A stretch of DNA of 59,926 bases, from the NCBI GenBank assembly GCA_002364755.1, contig DEZI01000012.1:1-59926 (forward strand), given 5' to 3'. The position numbers and the translations under genes were made by a program. The notes below the pieces were generated by a model. It worked only from the letters and a program-made list of their open reading frames with translations, was not told where the DNA came from and did not search any database. The first letter of the stretch is position 1. Each line of letters starts with the position of its first letter. This DNA comes from Stenotrophomonas maltophilia (lineage in GTDB: Bacteria; Pseudomonadota; Gammaproteobacteria; Xanthomonadales; Xanthomonadaceae). Below are positions 8,604 through 18,564 of this stretch, piece after piece.

Positions 8604-10771
8604 CGTTCCATGTCGTCGGCCGCGCCGCGTACTTTGCGCTCGGCGCGTGCATCCAGGGCCTGCCGCCCTTCCTTGATCGCGCCCTGCAGCACGGCCAGGC
8701 GCGGGCGCCATTCGGCCTTTAGCTGCCAGTCGGCCATCCGCATCAGTTCGCCGGCGCGGTTGGCGGCACGCATCAGGCCCAGGTTGCCGGCCACGCCCTT
8801 GATCGCGTGGGATTGTTCGCGGAAGGCACCCCAGCGGCCTGCCTCACCGTCGACCTCGGCCTTGCGCAAGCAGTTCTCGGCGTCCTCCAGGCACTGCCGG
8901 ATGAACTCACGCTCGAAACCGTCGCCCATGCCCAGCGAGGCCAGCTCATCCAGCACGCCGGTGTCGAGCACGCCATCGAGGTTGGTCGCGGTGCGCACGA
9001 TCGGCGGCGCCGACGCCTTCAGCTGGGCGTTGTTGGCGATCTCGGCCAGCGTATCGAGCAGGCGCACGGCCACCACGGGCTTGGCCAGGAACGCATGCGC
9101 GCCGGCCTGGGTGCAGCGCTGGATCGCTTCTGGGGTTACGTCGGCACTGAGCACCAGCACCGGCGTGCGCGGGCCGCCGCCGGACTGCATCACGCGTAGT
9201 TCCTTCAGCATGTCCAGGCCGCTCATGCCCGGCATGTGCAGGTCGACGATGGCGGCGTCAAACTCGCTCTCGGCCAGCGCATCGAGCACGGCCTCACCGC
9301 CATCGACGCACATCACCTTGTGACCGGCCTTCTGCAGCAGGCGCTGCAGCACCATGCGGTTGGCCTCGTGGTCATCCGCCACCAGGATCTGCATGCTGCG
9401 CACGCGGGCGCGGTGGCGCAGGAACGGATCGGTGAAGGCGATGACGTTGCCGCCCGGCCCGACTTCCTCGCCGGCGGCCACGCTGGGCACCGCGCCCGGC
9501 ACCACCGGCTCCGACGGCGCAAACGGCAGTTCGACCCAGAAGTGGCTGCCCTGCGGCGGGCTGTCCAGATAGCCGATCTCACCGTGCATGGCCTGGACCA
9601 GGCCCTTGGCGATGGTCGTGCCCAGGCCGGTGCCTTCGTGGCGACGGGCCATGCTGACGTCAGCCTGCTCGAACGCTTCGAACAGCCGCGGCCGCATGGC
9701 CAACGGCACGCCGATACCGGTATCGATGATGTCGAAGCGCAGGCGCACCGAGCCATTGGTGTCGGCGTGGACGAGGCCCACGCGCACTTCCACCTTGCCG
9801 TGGTCGGTGAACTTCACCGCGTTGCCAGCCAGGTTGAGCAGGATCTGCCGCAGGTGGCCGACGTCGCCGCGCAGCGTGGCGGGCACGTTCGCGGCCACCT
9901 TGACCTTGTACTCCAGGTGCTTGGCCTTGGCCTGCGGCAGCAGGATCAGGCCGATGGCCTGGACCACGTCGGCCAGCACGAAATCCTCGGCGACCACGCG
10001 CAGCTTCCCTGCTTCGATCGCGGAGATGTCCAGCACCTCCTCGACCAGCGCCAGCAGGCTGCGGGAAGAGGCCTGGATGGTGTTCAGGCACTCGCGTTGC
10101 TCATCGTCCAGGCGAGTCGTCGCCAATACTTCTGTCATGCCATTCAATCCATTGAGTGGGGTTCGGAATTCGTGGCTCATGTTGGCCAGGAAGCGACTCT
10201 TCGCTTCACTGGCGCGCCGCGCCTCGGCCATGGCCCTGGTCAACTGCTTGAGCAGGGTCGAGAAATACAACGGTACCGCAGCCAGGCCCAGCCAGAGCCC
10301 GATCGCCAGCCGCAGGTTCCGCTCCCAGTAAGGTGTAAGCAGCACGGTGCTGCCGAAGCTGACCATCGCCATCGCCACGGCGACGTAGAGGTAGTTGTTG
10401 CCGAAGCGCATGCCGTTGCCGACGGTCACCCACATCACCACGATGTAGACCCACGCCAGCGGTTCGCCCATCTGCACCATGCCCGCGGCGATCAGGCCGT
10501 AGTCGGCCAGCATGCCGAGCACGCGACGCGGATCGGAGCGGCCCGGCTTCCACAGCAGCCAGCCGAACAGCAGCAATGACAGCGACAGGCCGGTCAGGAC
10601 AATGGCCAGCACGCCCACGTACTGGTCGTGCGGCAGGTCGTGGCGCGGCGCCGGCAGCAGCACGTAGGCCAGGATGAAGCTGATCAGGACGATACGGACG
10701 ATCTGCTGCCCGTGTTCGCTGTCGTGGCGCTGGGACAACCGCAGGCGGATCCGCGACAGCAGGGATGTCAC
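8600..10771 (-). CDS. rpfC: Hybrid sensor histidine kinase RpfC
   Basis: A 723-residue membrane sensor of DSF. It has an N-terminal hydrophobic sensor with about five transmembrane segments (residues 22-175), a histidine kinase with His200 in SHEFRTPLNG and GTGLG in the ATPase domain, a receiver with Asp510 in IVDLHMPGM, and a C-terminal Hpt domain with His655 in SHAIKGVAGN. It is expected to pass phosphate to RpfG and, by family knowledge, to restrain RpfF. The GTG start overlaps the rpfG stop (GTGA). The stop codon TAG is the head of a SMAG palindrome. Confidence 0.95.
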   Translation of the reverse strand: MTSLLSRIRLRLSQRHDSEHGQQIVRIVLISFILAYVLLPAPRHDLPHDQYVGVLAIVLTGLSLSLLLFGWLLWKPGRSDPRRVLGMLADYGLIAAGMVQMGEPLAWVYIVVMWVTVGNGMRFGNNYLYVAVAMAMVSFGSTVLLTPYWERNLRLAIGLWLGLAAVPLYFSTLLKQLTRAMAEARRASEAKSRFLANMSHEFRTPLNGLNGMTEVLATTRLDDEQRECLNTIQASSRSLLALVEEVLDISAIEAGKLRVVAEDFVLADVVQAIGLILLPQAKAKHLEYKVKVAANVPATLRGDVGHLRQILLNLAGNAVKFTDHGKVEVRVGLVHADTNGSVRLRFDIIDTGIGVPLAMRPRLFEAFEQADVSMARRHEGTGLGTTIAKGLVQAMHGEIGYLDSPPQGSHFWVELPFAPSEPVVPGAVPSVAAGEEVGPGGNVIAFTDPFLRHRARVRSMQILVADDHEANRMVLQRLLQKAGHKVMCVDGGEAVLDALAESEFDAAIVDLHMPGMSGLDMLKELRVMQSGGGPRTPVLVLSADVTPEAIQRCTQAGAHAFLAKPVVAVRLLDTLAEIANNAQLKASAPPIVRTATNLDGVLDTGVLDELASLGMGDGFEREFIRQCLEDAENCLRKAEVDGEAGRWGAFREQSHAIKGVAGNLGLMRAANRAGELMRMADWQLKAEWRPRLAVLQGAIKEGRQALDARAERKVRGAADDMER

Positions 10772-11910
10772 GCGCCCATCCCCGGCCGCGCCGAGGCGGT
10801 GGAATGCTCGGCGCAGATCTGTTCCAGCTGCTCGCGGCCGCGCAGCAGCGCATCCACGCAACGCGGGTCGAACAGGCGGCCGCGCTGGGCGTACAGATAC
10901 GCCAGGGTTGCTTCCATCGTCCATGCTTCCTTGTACGGGCGCGGTGAGATCAGCGCATCGAAGACATCGGCAACGGCGACAATGCGCGCTTCCAGCGGAA
11001 TCGCGTCGCCGACCAGTCCATCGGGATAGCCGCTGCCGTCATAGCGTTCGTGGTGGCGCAGCGCGATCAGCGCGCCGACCTGGATGAAGCGGTTCTGGCT
11101 GCCACTGAGCAGTTCGTGGCCGATGCGCGGATGCCGGCGCATGATCGCCAGCTCCTCGTCGTTGAGCTTGCCCTGCTTGAGCAGCACCGCATCGGGAATG
11201 GCGATCTTGCCCATGTCGTGCAGCGGGGCGGCCATCTCGATGAGCTTGACCTCTTCCTCGGGCAGGCCCAGCTGCTCGGCGATCAGCCCGGCCACCCGCG
11301 CCATGCGCTCGAGGTAGGCACTGGTGCCGGCATCACGGAACTCGATGGCGCGCGCCAGCCGCGAAAGGGTCTCGCGTTCGCGCTCTTCCACCTCGTGCAT
11401 GCTGGCCAGCAGCCGCTGTTCGAGCGACAGCGCACGTTGCTTCACGTTCTCGGCCTGCTGGCGCAGCTGCAGCAGGTTGTAGCAGCGCGCACGCAGTTCG
11501 CGTGGCCGGATCGGCTTGACCAGGAAATCGATCACGCCCGCTTCCAAGGCGGCCTGCCTGATCGGCTCGTCGCCGACCACGGTGATCAGGATCACCGGGA
11601 TGTCGCGGTGCTTGGGCAGCCGGCGGAAACGACGGGCGAACTCAAGCCCGTCCATCTCCGGCATGCGGTAATCCAGCAGCAGATCGACGGGGTACGACTC
11701 GCACCACGCAAGCGCGGTGAGCGGATCACCGAAGTCGTGCACGCTCAATTCGGGCGCGATGTCTTCAATGACATGGCGCAGCATCGTCCTTGCGGACGTC
11801 TGGTCGTCGACGATGACGATGTTCAAGGCGTTCTCTGCCTGCCTTCTCGACCACGCTGGAAGATCAGCCAGCGAGGATACCCCGCCGCTGTGCACACTGG
11901 CACCCTGCAT
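10768..11910 (-). CDS. rpfG: HD-GYP response regulator RpfG (cyclic di-GMP phosphodiesterase)
   Basis: A receiver domain with phospho-acceptor Asp80 (LLLDYRMPEMDG), a linker helix, then an HD-GYP domain with His231-Asp232 (PLHDMGKIAIPD) and GYP at 294-296 (DGSGYPDG). It degrades cyclic di-GMP when phosphorylated through RpfC, linking cell density to motility, biofilm and virulence genes. The ATG at 11910 was chosen over a GTG at 11928: GGGAG lies 8 bases upstream and the phospho-site then falls at residue 80, as in Xanthomonas. It is the first gene of the rpfGC pair, with a 4-base overlap. Confidence 0.95.
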   Translation of the reverse strand: MQGASVHSGGVSSLADLPAWSRRQAENALNIVIVDDQTSARTMLRHVIEDIAPELSVHDFGDPLTALAWCESYPVDLLLDYRMPEMDGLEFARRFRRLPKHRDIPVILITVVGDEPIRQAALEAGVIDFLVKPIRPRELRARCYNLLQLRQQAENVKQRALSLEQRLLASMHEVEERERETLSRLARAIEFRDAGTSAYLERMARVAGLIAEQLGLPEEEVKLIEMAAPLHDMGKIAIPDAVLLKQGKLNDEELAIMRRHPRIGHELLSGSQNRFIQVGALIALRHHERYDGSGYPDGLVGDAIPLEARIVAVADVFDALISPRPYKEAWTMEATLAYLYAQRGRLFDPRCVDALLRGREQLEQICAEHSTASARPGMGA

Positions 11911-12125
11911 CGGTACGACTCCCGTCACGAGCTCCCCGGTTCATGATCGTCGTCACAATGTGAAGCGGGTTCTCCACATCGACGCATCTCCACATCGGCC
12001 CTCGGTACCCCATCAAGCCATAGCGGGTGTCAAGGCCGTGCAACAACCATACGCCGAGTGCGGATCGCGTCAATGGCGCCGCCCGGATCCGGGACGGCGC
12101 GCACAGTCGGGAGCGGAACTGCGTC

Positions 12126-13637
<1,512 letters not shown>

Positions 13638-13735
13638 GGATCTGCGGGAATCGTGTAGTGGGAGGGGGTACAGCGCCCGGCGCAGCCGGTTGCACAGCAT
13701 AGCAAAACCGCCCTGCCCGGGCCCCGCCGGAGCCG

Positions 13736-13797
13736 GTAGCACCGGGCCATGCCCAGCGGTCGTCGGCAGGAATCCGCCGGACGTGGCCCGGCGCTAC
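13736..13797. repeat. Inverted pair of SMAG palindromes
   Basis: A GTAG-headed copy at 13736 and a CTAC-ended copy at 13774-13797 share a GCCGGGCC core. They lie between the end of the acetolactate synthase-like gene and lysS. Confidence 0.75.
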
Positions 13798-13798
13798 C

Positions 13799-15439
13799 TC
13801 AGGCATTCCCGGGGAACGCCTGACGCAGCTCCTCCACCAGCACACGCTGGTTCTCGGAGTAGTCCACCGGCACCGAGACCAGATGCACCCCACCCTCATT
13901 GAAGGCCGCTTCCAGGGTCGGGATGAACTGCTCGATGGCCGTCACCTCGTGGCCCTTGCAGCCATACGCCTCGGCGTATTTCACGAAATCCGGGTTGCTG
14001 AAGGTCATGCCGTAGTCGGTGAAGCCATCCACGGCCTGCTTCCAGCGGATCATCCCGTAGGCACCGTCGTTGAGGATCAGCACCACCAGGTTCAGGCCCA
14101 GCCGCCGCGCCGTCTCCAGCTCCTGGCTGTTCATCATGAAGCCGCCATCGCCACAGACCGCCAGAACCCGCCGCTCGGGGTACAGGATCGAGGCCGTGAT
14201 CGCCGACGGCAGGCCCGCGCCCATCGTCGCCAAGGCGTTGTCCAGCAGCAGCGTATTGGCCACCTGGGTGCGGTAATTGCGCGCAAACCAGATCTTGTAC
14301 ATGCCGTTGTCCAGCGCCACGATGCCGTCCGGCGGCATCACCTGGCGCACGTCATGCACCAGCCGCTGCGGGGTGAATCCCGCTTCCTCGGCACGGTCGG
14401 CAAGGTGCTCGAGGATGGTCGCGCGCAGCGGCAGCAGGGCATCGGCCTGCGGCACGGCGCCTTCGATGCGGTCGGCCAGCTGGGTCAGCGATCGGCCGAT
14501 ATCACCGATCACCTCCACCTGCGGGAAATAGACCTGCTCCACCGCGGCCTGCAAATAGCCGATATGGATGACGGTCGGGCCACCCGGGCGCATCACGAAC
14601 GGCGGCTTCTCGGTCACTTCGTGGCCGATGGTCACGATCACGTCGGCCTGGTCAATGGCCATGTGCACATAGTCGCGCTCGGTCAGCGCCGCGGTGCCCA
14701 TGTACAGGCCCGAGCCGCCCGCCACCGCGCCCTTGCCCATCTGCGTGGTGACGAACGGAATGCCGGCGCGCTGCACGAAAGCCGACAGGGCTTCGCTGGA
14801 CTGCGGGCGCGATGCCGCCGAGGCGATCATCAGCAGGGGGCGCCTGGCACTGCGGATGATCTCCGCCGCGCGGTCCAGCGCTTCGGGGCTGGCAATCGGC
14901 CGGTCCACCGCGTGGGTCGGAATGAGGGACACGCCCTCCACCTCGGTGGCGGCGATGTCCTCGGGCAGCTCCAGCAGCACCGGGCCCGGGCGCTCCTCCT
15001 GGGCCACGCGGAAGGCCTCGCGGACGAGGGTCGGGATGGTGCGCGCCGAGACGATCTGCCGGGCCAGCTTGGTCAGCGGCTTCATCGTGCTGACGATGTC
15101 CACGATCTGGAAGCGCGCCTGCTTGCTGGCGACGATGCCCTTCTGGCCGGTGATCATGATGACCGGCCACGCCCCCAGCAGCGCATAGGCCGCGCCGGTG
15201 GTGAAGTTCAGCGCGCCCGGGCCGAGGGTGGCCAGGCAAACGCCCGGCTTGCCGGTCAGGCGGCCGTAGGTGGCGGCCATGAACACCGCCGCCTGCTCGT
15301 GGCGGGTGATGACCAGATCGATGCTGGAATGGCGCAGCGACTCGACCACGTCGAGGTTTTCTTCGCCGGGAATACCGAAAATACGCTCGACGCCTTCGTT
15401 CTCAAGTGCGGCGACAAGCAGATCTGAACCCTTGGACAT
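13799..15439 (-). CDS. Acetolactate synthase large-subunit-like thiamine pyrophosphate enzyme
   Basis: A 546-residue thiamine diphosphate enzyme. The N-terminal domain carries the catalytic glutamate in RHEQAAVFMA (Glu48). The C-terminal cofactor-binding motif is GDGGFMMNSQEL…LNDGAYG. Length and the absence of a small-subunit gene nearby fit a catabolic acetolactate synthase (AlsS-like), making acetolactate from two pyruvates. Specificity cannot be settled from sequence, and other decarboxylases of the family are possible. It lies 63 bases downstream of the aldehyde dehydrogenase gene on the same strand, so the two may be co-transcribed. Confidence 0.8.
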   Translation of the reverse strand: MSKGSDLLVAALENEGVERIFGIPGEENLDVVESLRHSSIDLVITRHEQAAVFMAATYGRLTGKPGVCLATLGPGALNFTTGAAYALLGAWPVIMITGQKGIVASKQARFQIVDIVSTMKPLTKLARQIVSARTIPTLVREAFRVAQEERPGPVLLELPEDIAATEVEGVSLIPTHAVDRPIASPEALDRAAEIIRSARRPLLMIASAASRPQSSEALSAFVQRAGIPFVTTQMGKGAVAGGSGLYMGTAALTERDYVHMAIDQADVIVTIGHEVTEKPPFVMRPGGPTVIHIGYLQAAVEQVYFPQVEVIGDIGRSLTQLADRIEGAVPQADALLPLRATILEHLADRAEEAGFTPQRLVHDVRQVMPPDGIVALDNGMYKIWFARNYRTQVANTLLLDNALATMGAGLPSAITASILYPERRVLAVCGDGGFMMNSQELETARRLGLNLVVLILNDGAYGMIRWKQAVDGFTDYGMTFSNPDFVKYAEAYGCKGHEVTAIEQFIPTLEAAFNEGGVHLVSVPVDYSENQRVLVEELRQAFPGNA

Positions 15440-15502
15440 TGGAATGCCGTCCTTTTCGCTGGACTGATGGTGGATCGTTGCAGGAAGGGTGGAAGCCGCG
15501 CG

Positions 15503-16888
15503 TCAACGCTTGTCGAACCAGACCGTCTGCGCGTTGACGAATTCACGGATGCCGAAGTGCGAGAGCTCGCGGCCGAAGCCGCTCTTCTTAACACCGCCGA
15601 TCGGCACGCGCGGGTCGGAGGCCGAGAATCCGTTCACGAACACGCCGCCGGTCTGCAGGCGACGCGCCAGCTGCATGGCCCGTTCATGGTCGCCGGTCCA
15701 CAGATTGCCGCTGAGGCCGAACTCGCTCTGGTTGGCCAGCTCCACCGCATGGTCGGCGTCGCGGGCGCGGCTGATCGAGGCCACCGGCCCGAAGGTCTCG
15801 GCATCGAAGGTCTGCATGCCCGGCTCGACCCCGGCCAGCACGGTGGGCGCGTAGAAGCTGCCCGGGCGATCCAGCTGATGCCCGCCGACCAGCAGCTGCG
15901 CGCCGGCATCGACCGAGGCACGCACCTGCGCGTCGAGCTGCTCGAGCAGATCCTGGCGGGCCATCGGGCCGATGCGGTTGCCGGCTTCGCGGCCATCACC
16001 GATGGTCAGCGCCTGCACCTTCTGGCAGAACTGCGCCACGAAACGCTCGTAGACAGCCTCTTCGACGATGATGCGCTTGCCGGCGATGCAGACCTGCCCG
16101 GTGTTCTGGAAGCGTGAGGCCACGGCTGCATCGACGGCGGCGTCGAGGTCAGCATCGGCCAGCACGATGAAGGGGTCGGAGCCGCCCAGTTCCAGCACCA
16201 CCTTCTTCAGCGCCTGCCCGGCCTGGGCGGCGATGCTGCGACCGGCGGCGACGCTGCCAGTGAGCGTGACGGCGGCGATGCGGTCATCGGCGATGGCGGC
16301 ACTGGTGCCCTCGCGGCTGATGTTGGCGGCAATGAAGGTGCCGTCCGGCAGGCCGGCCTCGCGCCACGCCGCATCGAGCAGCTGCGAGGTACCGACGATG
16401 TTCTCGGCCGGCTTCAGCAGGAAGCCGTTGCCGCCCATCAGAATCGGCACCGCCGCGCGCATCACCTGCCAGTACGGGAAGTTCCACGGCATGATGCCCA
16501 GCACCACGCCCAGTGGCAGGTAGGACACGTAGGCCTTGTCATCGGGCACCTGGGTGGGCTCGTCGCGCAGGAACTGGGCACCGTTGTCGGCGTACCAGTC
16601 GCACAGCAGCGCGCACTTCTCGATCTCGGCCAGCGATTCGGCGTGGACCTTGCCCATCTCGGCGGTGGCCATCGCGGCCAGCGGCTCGCGGTCTCGGCGC
16701 AGGACGGCGGCCATGGCACGCAGCACGGCAGCGCGCGCGTCCAGCGACTGCGTGCTCCATGCGGCGAAGCCGGCCTGGCCGCGCTGCAGGAGGTCTTCCA
16801 GCTCAGCGGCGGTAGCGAAGGGGTGGCTGGCGATCGGCTGGCCGGTGGCCGGATCGCGGGAGATGGCGGTGGTGGGGGCAGTGGACAT
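15503..16888 (-). CDS. NAD(P)-dependent succinate-semialdehyde dehydrogenase-like enzyme
   Basis: A 461-residue aldehyde dehydrogenase. It shows the cofactor segment IMPWNFPYWQ, the general base in LELGGSDPF, the catalytic cysteine in NTGQVCIAGKR and the C-terminal KKSGFGREL. Length and motifs fit the short Sad/GabD branch acting on succinate semialdehyde or similar aldehydes; the substrate is inferred. The ATG at 16888 has AGGAGA upstream. It probably leads an operon with the thiamine enzyme. Its upstream region runs into the mosaic repeat island. Confidence 0.82.
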   Translation of the reverse strand: MSTAPTTAISRDPATGQPIASHPFATAAELEDLLQRGQAGFAAWSTQSLDARAAVLRAMAAVLRRDREPLAAMATAEMGKVHAESLAEIEKCALLCDWYADNGAQFLRDEPTQVPDDKAYVSYLPLGVVLGIMPWNFPYWQVMRAAVPILMGGNGFLLKPAENIVGTSQLLDAAWREAGLPDGTFIAANISREGTSAAIADDRIAAVTLTGSVAAGRSIAAQAGQALKKVVLELGGSDPFIVLADADLDAAVDAAVASRFQNTGQVCIAGKRIIVEEAVYERFVAQFCQKVQALTIGDGREAGNRIGPMARQDLLEQLDAQVRASVDAGAQLLVGGHQLDRPGSFYAPTVLAGVEPGMQTFDAETFGPVASISRARDADHAVELANQSEFGLSGNLWTGDHERAMQLARRLQTGGVFVNGFSASDPRVPIGGVKKSGFGRELSHFGIREFVNAQTVWFDKR

Positions 16889-17082
16889 GCAGGTCTCCTG
16901 TTGTCTCGACAACGGGCCGGCGGCCCGTGTCCTGGACAGGAATGTGGACCTGTTCGATGGCAGCAACAAGGCGTCTGCTCATCCTGTGACCTGCACTTAC
17001 CTGTCTGGGGAGGGGCGTTATGGCAGGGCTTGCAGCCCTGCACCTGCTCAATGCAACGTCAAGTGCTGGCGATCCGTGGGTT

Positions 17083-17184
17083 GGCGGGGTGCGTCCGGTT
17101 GAGGGGGACGCCGTGAACCCGTCCATGGGGGCTTGGTCGCGGCATCCATGCCGCTCACACCCCCTCAACCGGACCCACCCCGCC
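17083..17184 (+). repeat. Long-stem hairpin, 52-nt loop type (copy A1)
   Basis: Arms at 17083-17107 and 17160-17184 pair at 24 of 25 positions. The 52-nt loop (17108-17159) contains CCGTGAACCCGTCC and an inner hairpin GCGGCATCCATGCCGC. Loop length and loop motif are shared with 57426-57529 and 57725-57828, although the arms differ. Confidence 0.8.
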
Positions 17185-17477
17185 TTCGACAGACCACCGC
17201 GATCTGTCAGAACGGCATGACCCCGCTGTTGGCGGGTGCCGAACGTTGGTCGGCACGGGGTCGGATCCCGTTGCTTCGCAACGGGCTCTGACCCCGAATG
17301 AATTTCGATATCTGATGGAAAAATCGTGTCGACCAAGGTCGACACCTGCCAAAAGCCGCTATTGCCAGTAGATCCACGCCATGCGTGATGACTCATTAGA
17401 TATCTGACAGACGTGCCGACCAACGGTCGGCACCCACCAACAGCAGTGGGTTCCAACAGCCGCGTGAACCTGTCGAA

Positions 17478-17544
17478 GGCGGGGCGGTGTCGGATTGCGG
17501 GGTGTCCGCGGCAGGGCGTCCCCGCAATCCGACACCGCCCCGCC
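17478..17544 (-). repeat. Long-stem hairpin, short-loop variant (copy A2)
   Basis: Arms at 17478-17502 and 17520-17544 pair at all 25 positions around a 17-nt loop. Flanking TGTCGAA shows the reverse orientation relative to A1. Confidence 0.8.
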
Positions 17545-17628
17545 CAACTACGGGAACCCGCTCTGGCTTTTGACGTTGACGTTGATTGCAGCAGGTGCAG
17601 GGCTGCAGGCCCTGCCGAACAACCCCCC

Positions 17629-18411
17629 CTACTTCCGCGGCAGGTAGGTCACCAGCGAAAGGTCATGCCGGCTCTCCGGCACCAGCGCCACGTACTGCAG
17701 GTCCAGCAACCCGCGCGTGGGATGCATCAGCCTCTTCGCCCCCTCGTCGAAACGACGGACGTCATGCTCCGGCCACCACAGGCGGAACGGCTCGCTCTGC
17801 GCCGAAATGTCCTCGGCCAGCGCCAGGAACGGCGCCTTGTCCGGCGCCTGCGCCATCGCCGCACGGAACCCGGCCAGCAGGCCACGGCTCATCTCTTCCC
17901 AGTTGAGGATACGTTCGCGGTAAGGCGCGTACAGGAACATCAGCCACAGCGTGTTGCGCTGGTTCGGCGGGAACTGGCTGTAATCCACGAACAGATCGGC
18001 GATGGCCGCGTTCCAGGCCAGGATGTCGAAGCGCGTGTTGCGGACGTAGGCCGGGATCGGCTGCATCGCCTCCACCAGCTGGCGCAGGCCGTCGGTCACG
18101 CTTTCGTCCGGCGATTCCAGCGGCACGCCGTAACCGGACAGCGCGAAGGCATACGCGCGCTCGTCATCGCTCAGGCGCAGCACCTTCGCCAGGCGCTCAA
18201 GCACCTCGGGCGAGGCACGTACTTCGCGGCCCTGCTCGATCCAGGTGTACCAGCTGACACTGACCCCGATGGCCAGCGCCACTTCTTCGCGCTTCAGGCC
18301 CGGGGTGCGCCGCCGCCCGGCCGGCAGGCCAAGCGTGGCGGGGTCGACACGGGCGCGGCAGGCTTTCAGGAAGCCGCCCAGCTCCTTGCGTTCACTCTCG
18401 CTGCGCATCAT
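17629..18411 (-). CDS. XRE-family regulator with MmyB-like ligand-binding domain
   Basis: About 260 residues. The N-terminal helix-turn-helix (residues 5-75) contains RRTPGLKREEVALAIGVSVSWYTWIEQGRE, the pattern of XRE regulators carrying the MmyB-like C-terminal domain. The rest (NTRFDILAWNAAIADLF, later RRFDEGAKRLMHPTRGLLDL) matches that domain, which in relatives has a PAS-like fold and may bind a fatty acid. The start is ATG at 18411, or the adjacent ATG at 18408. The target is unknown. The reading frame upstream runs into a SMAG pair. Confidence 0.85.
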   Translation of the reverse strand: MMRSESERKELGGFLKACRARVDPATLGLPAGRRRTPGLKREEVALAIGVSVSWYTWIEQGREVRASPEVLERLAKVLRLSDDERAYAFALSGYGVPLESPDESVTDGLRQLVEAMQPIPAYVRNTRFDILAWNAAIADLFVDYSQFPPNQRNTLWLMFLYAPYRERILNWEEMSRGLLAGFRAAMAQAPDKAPFLALAEDISAQSEPFRLWWPEHDVRRFDEGAKRLMHPTRGLLDLQYVALVPESRHDLSLVTYLPRK

Positions 18412-18430
18412 CGCTACCGCCGCACTTGTT

Positions 18431-18498
18431 GTAGGGTCGAGCCATGCTCGACGCATCTGCCAGCCCGCGAAAAGCAGCCAAGCATGGCTTGGCTCTAC
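18431..18498. repeat. Inverted pair of SMAG palindromes
   Basis: GTAGGGTCGAGCCATGCTCG at 18431 and a copy ending GGCTTGGCTCTAC at 18498, upstream of the XRE gene. Confidence 0.8.
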
Positions 18499-18564
18499 AG
18501 AAAGCCGTTTCAGCCGCCCTCGGCATGGCGCACGAGGGCGATGACATCCGCGCAGGCGCGTGGA

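Larger units (their letters stand above)
17023..17620. repeat. Mosaic repeat island A (gene-free stretch 16889-17628)
   Basis: Two composite elements face each other. On the plus side: small hairpin GCAGGGC…GCCCTGC (17023-17041), a spacer containing CAACGTCAA, a long hairpin (17083-17184), TTCGACA, hairpin GTGCCGAAC…GGTCGGCAC (17236-17256), then a GGGGTC hairpin (17257-17295). On the minus side: GTGCCGACC hairpin (17413-17433), TGTCGAA, a long hairpin (17478-17544), TTGACGTTG, and small hairpin GCAGGGCTGCAGGCCCTGC (17591-17609). A degraded SMAG copy lies near 17369. No gene was seen. Confidence 0.75.

Noticed and set aside
12073..12099. Terminator downstream of lysS
   Set aside because: A GC-rich hairpin around GGATCC exists but has no following T-run in the lysS direction, so it was not called.
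16889..17628. Possible small protein-coding genes in island A
   Set aside because: The short open frames run through inverted repeats, have no ribosome-binding sites and no recognisable protein pattern. They are by-products of the palindromes.
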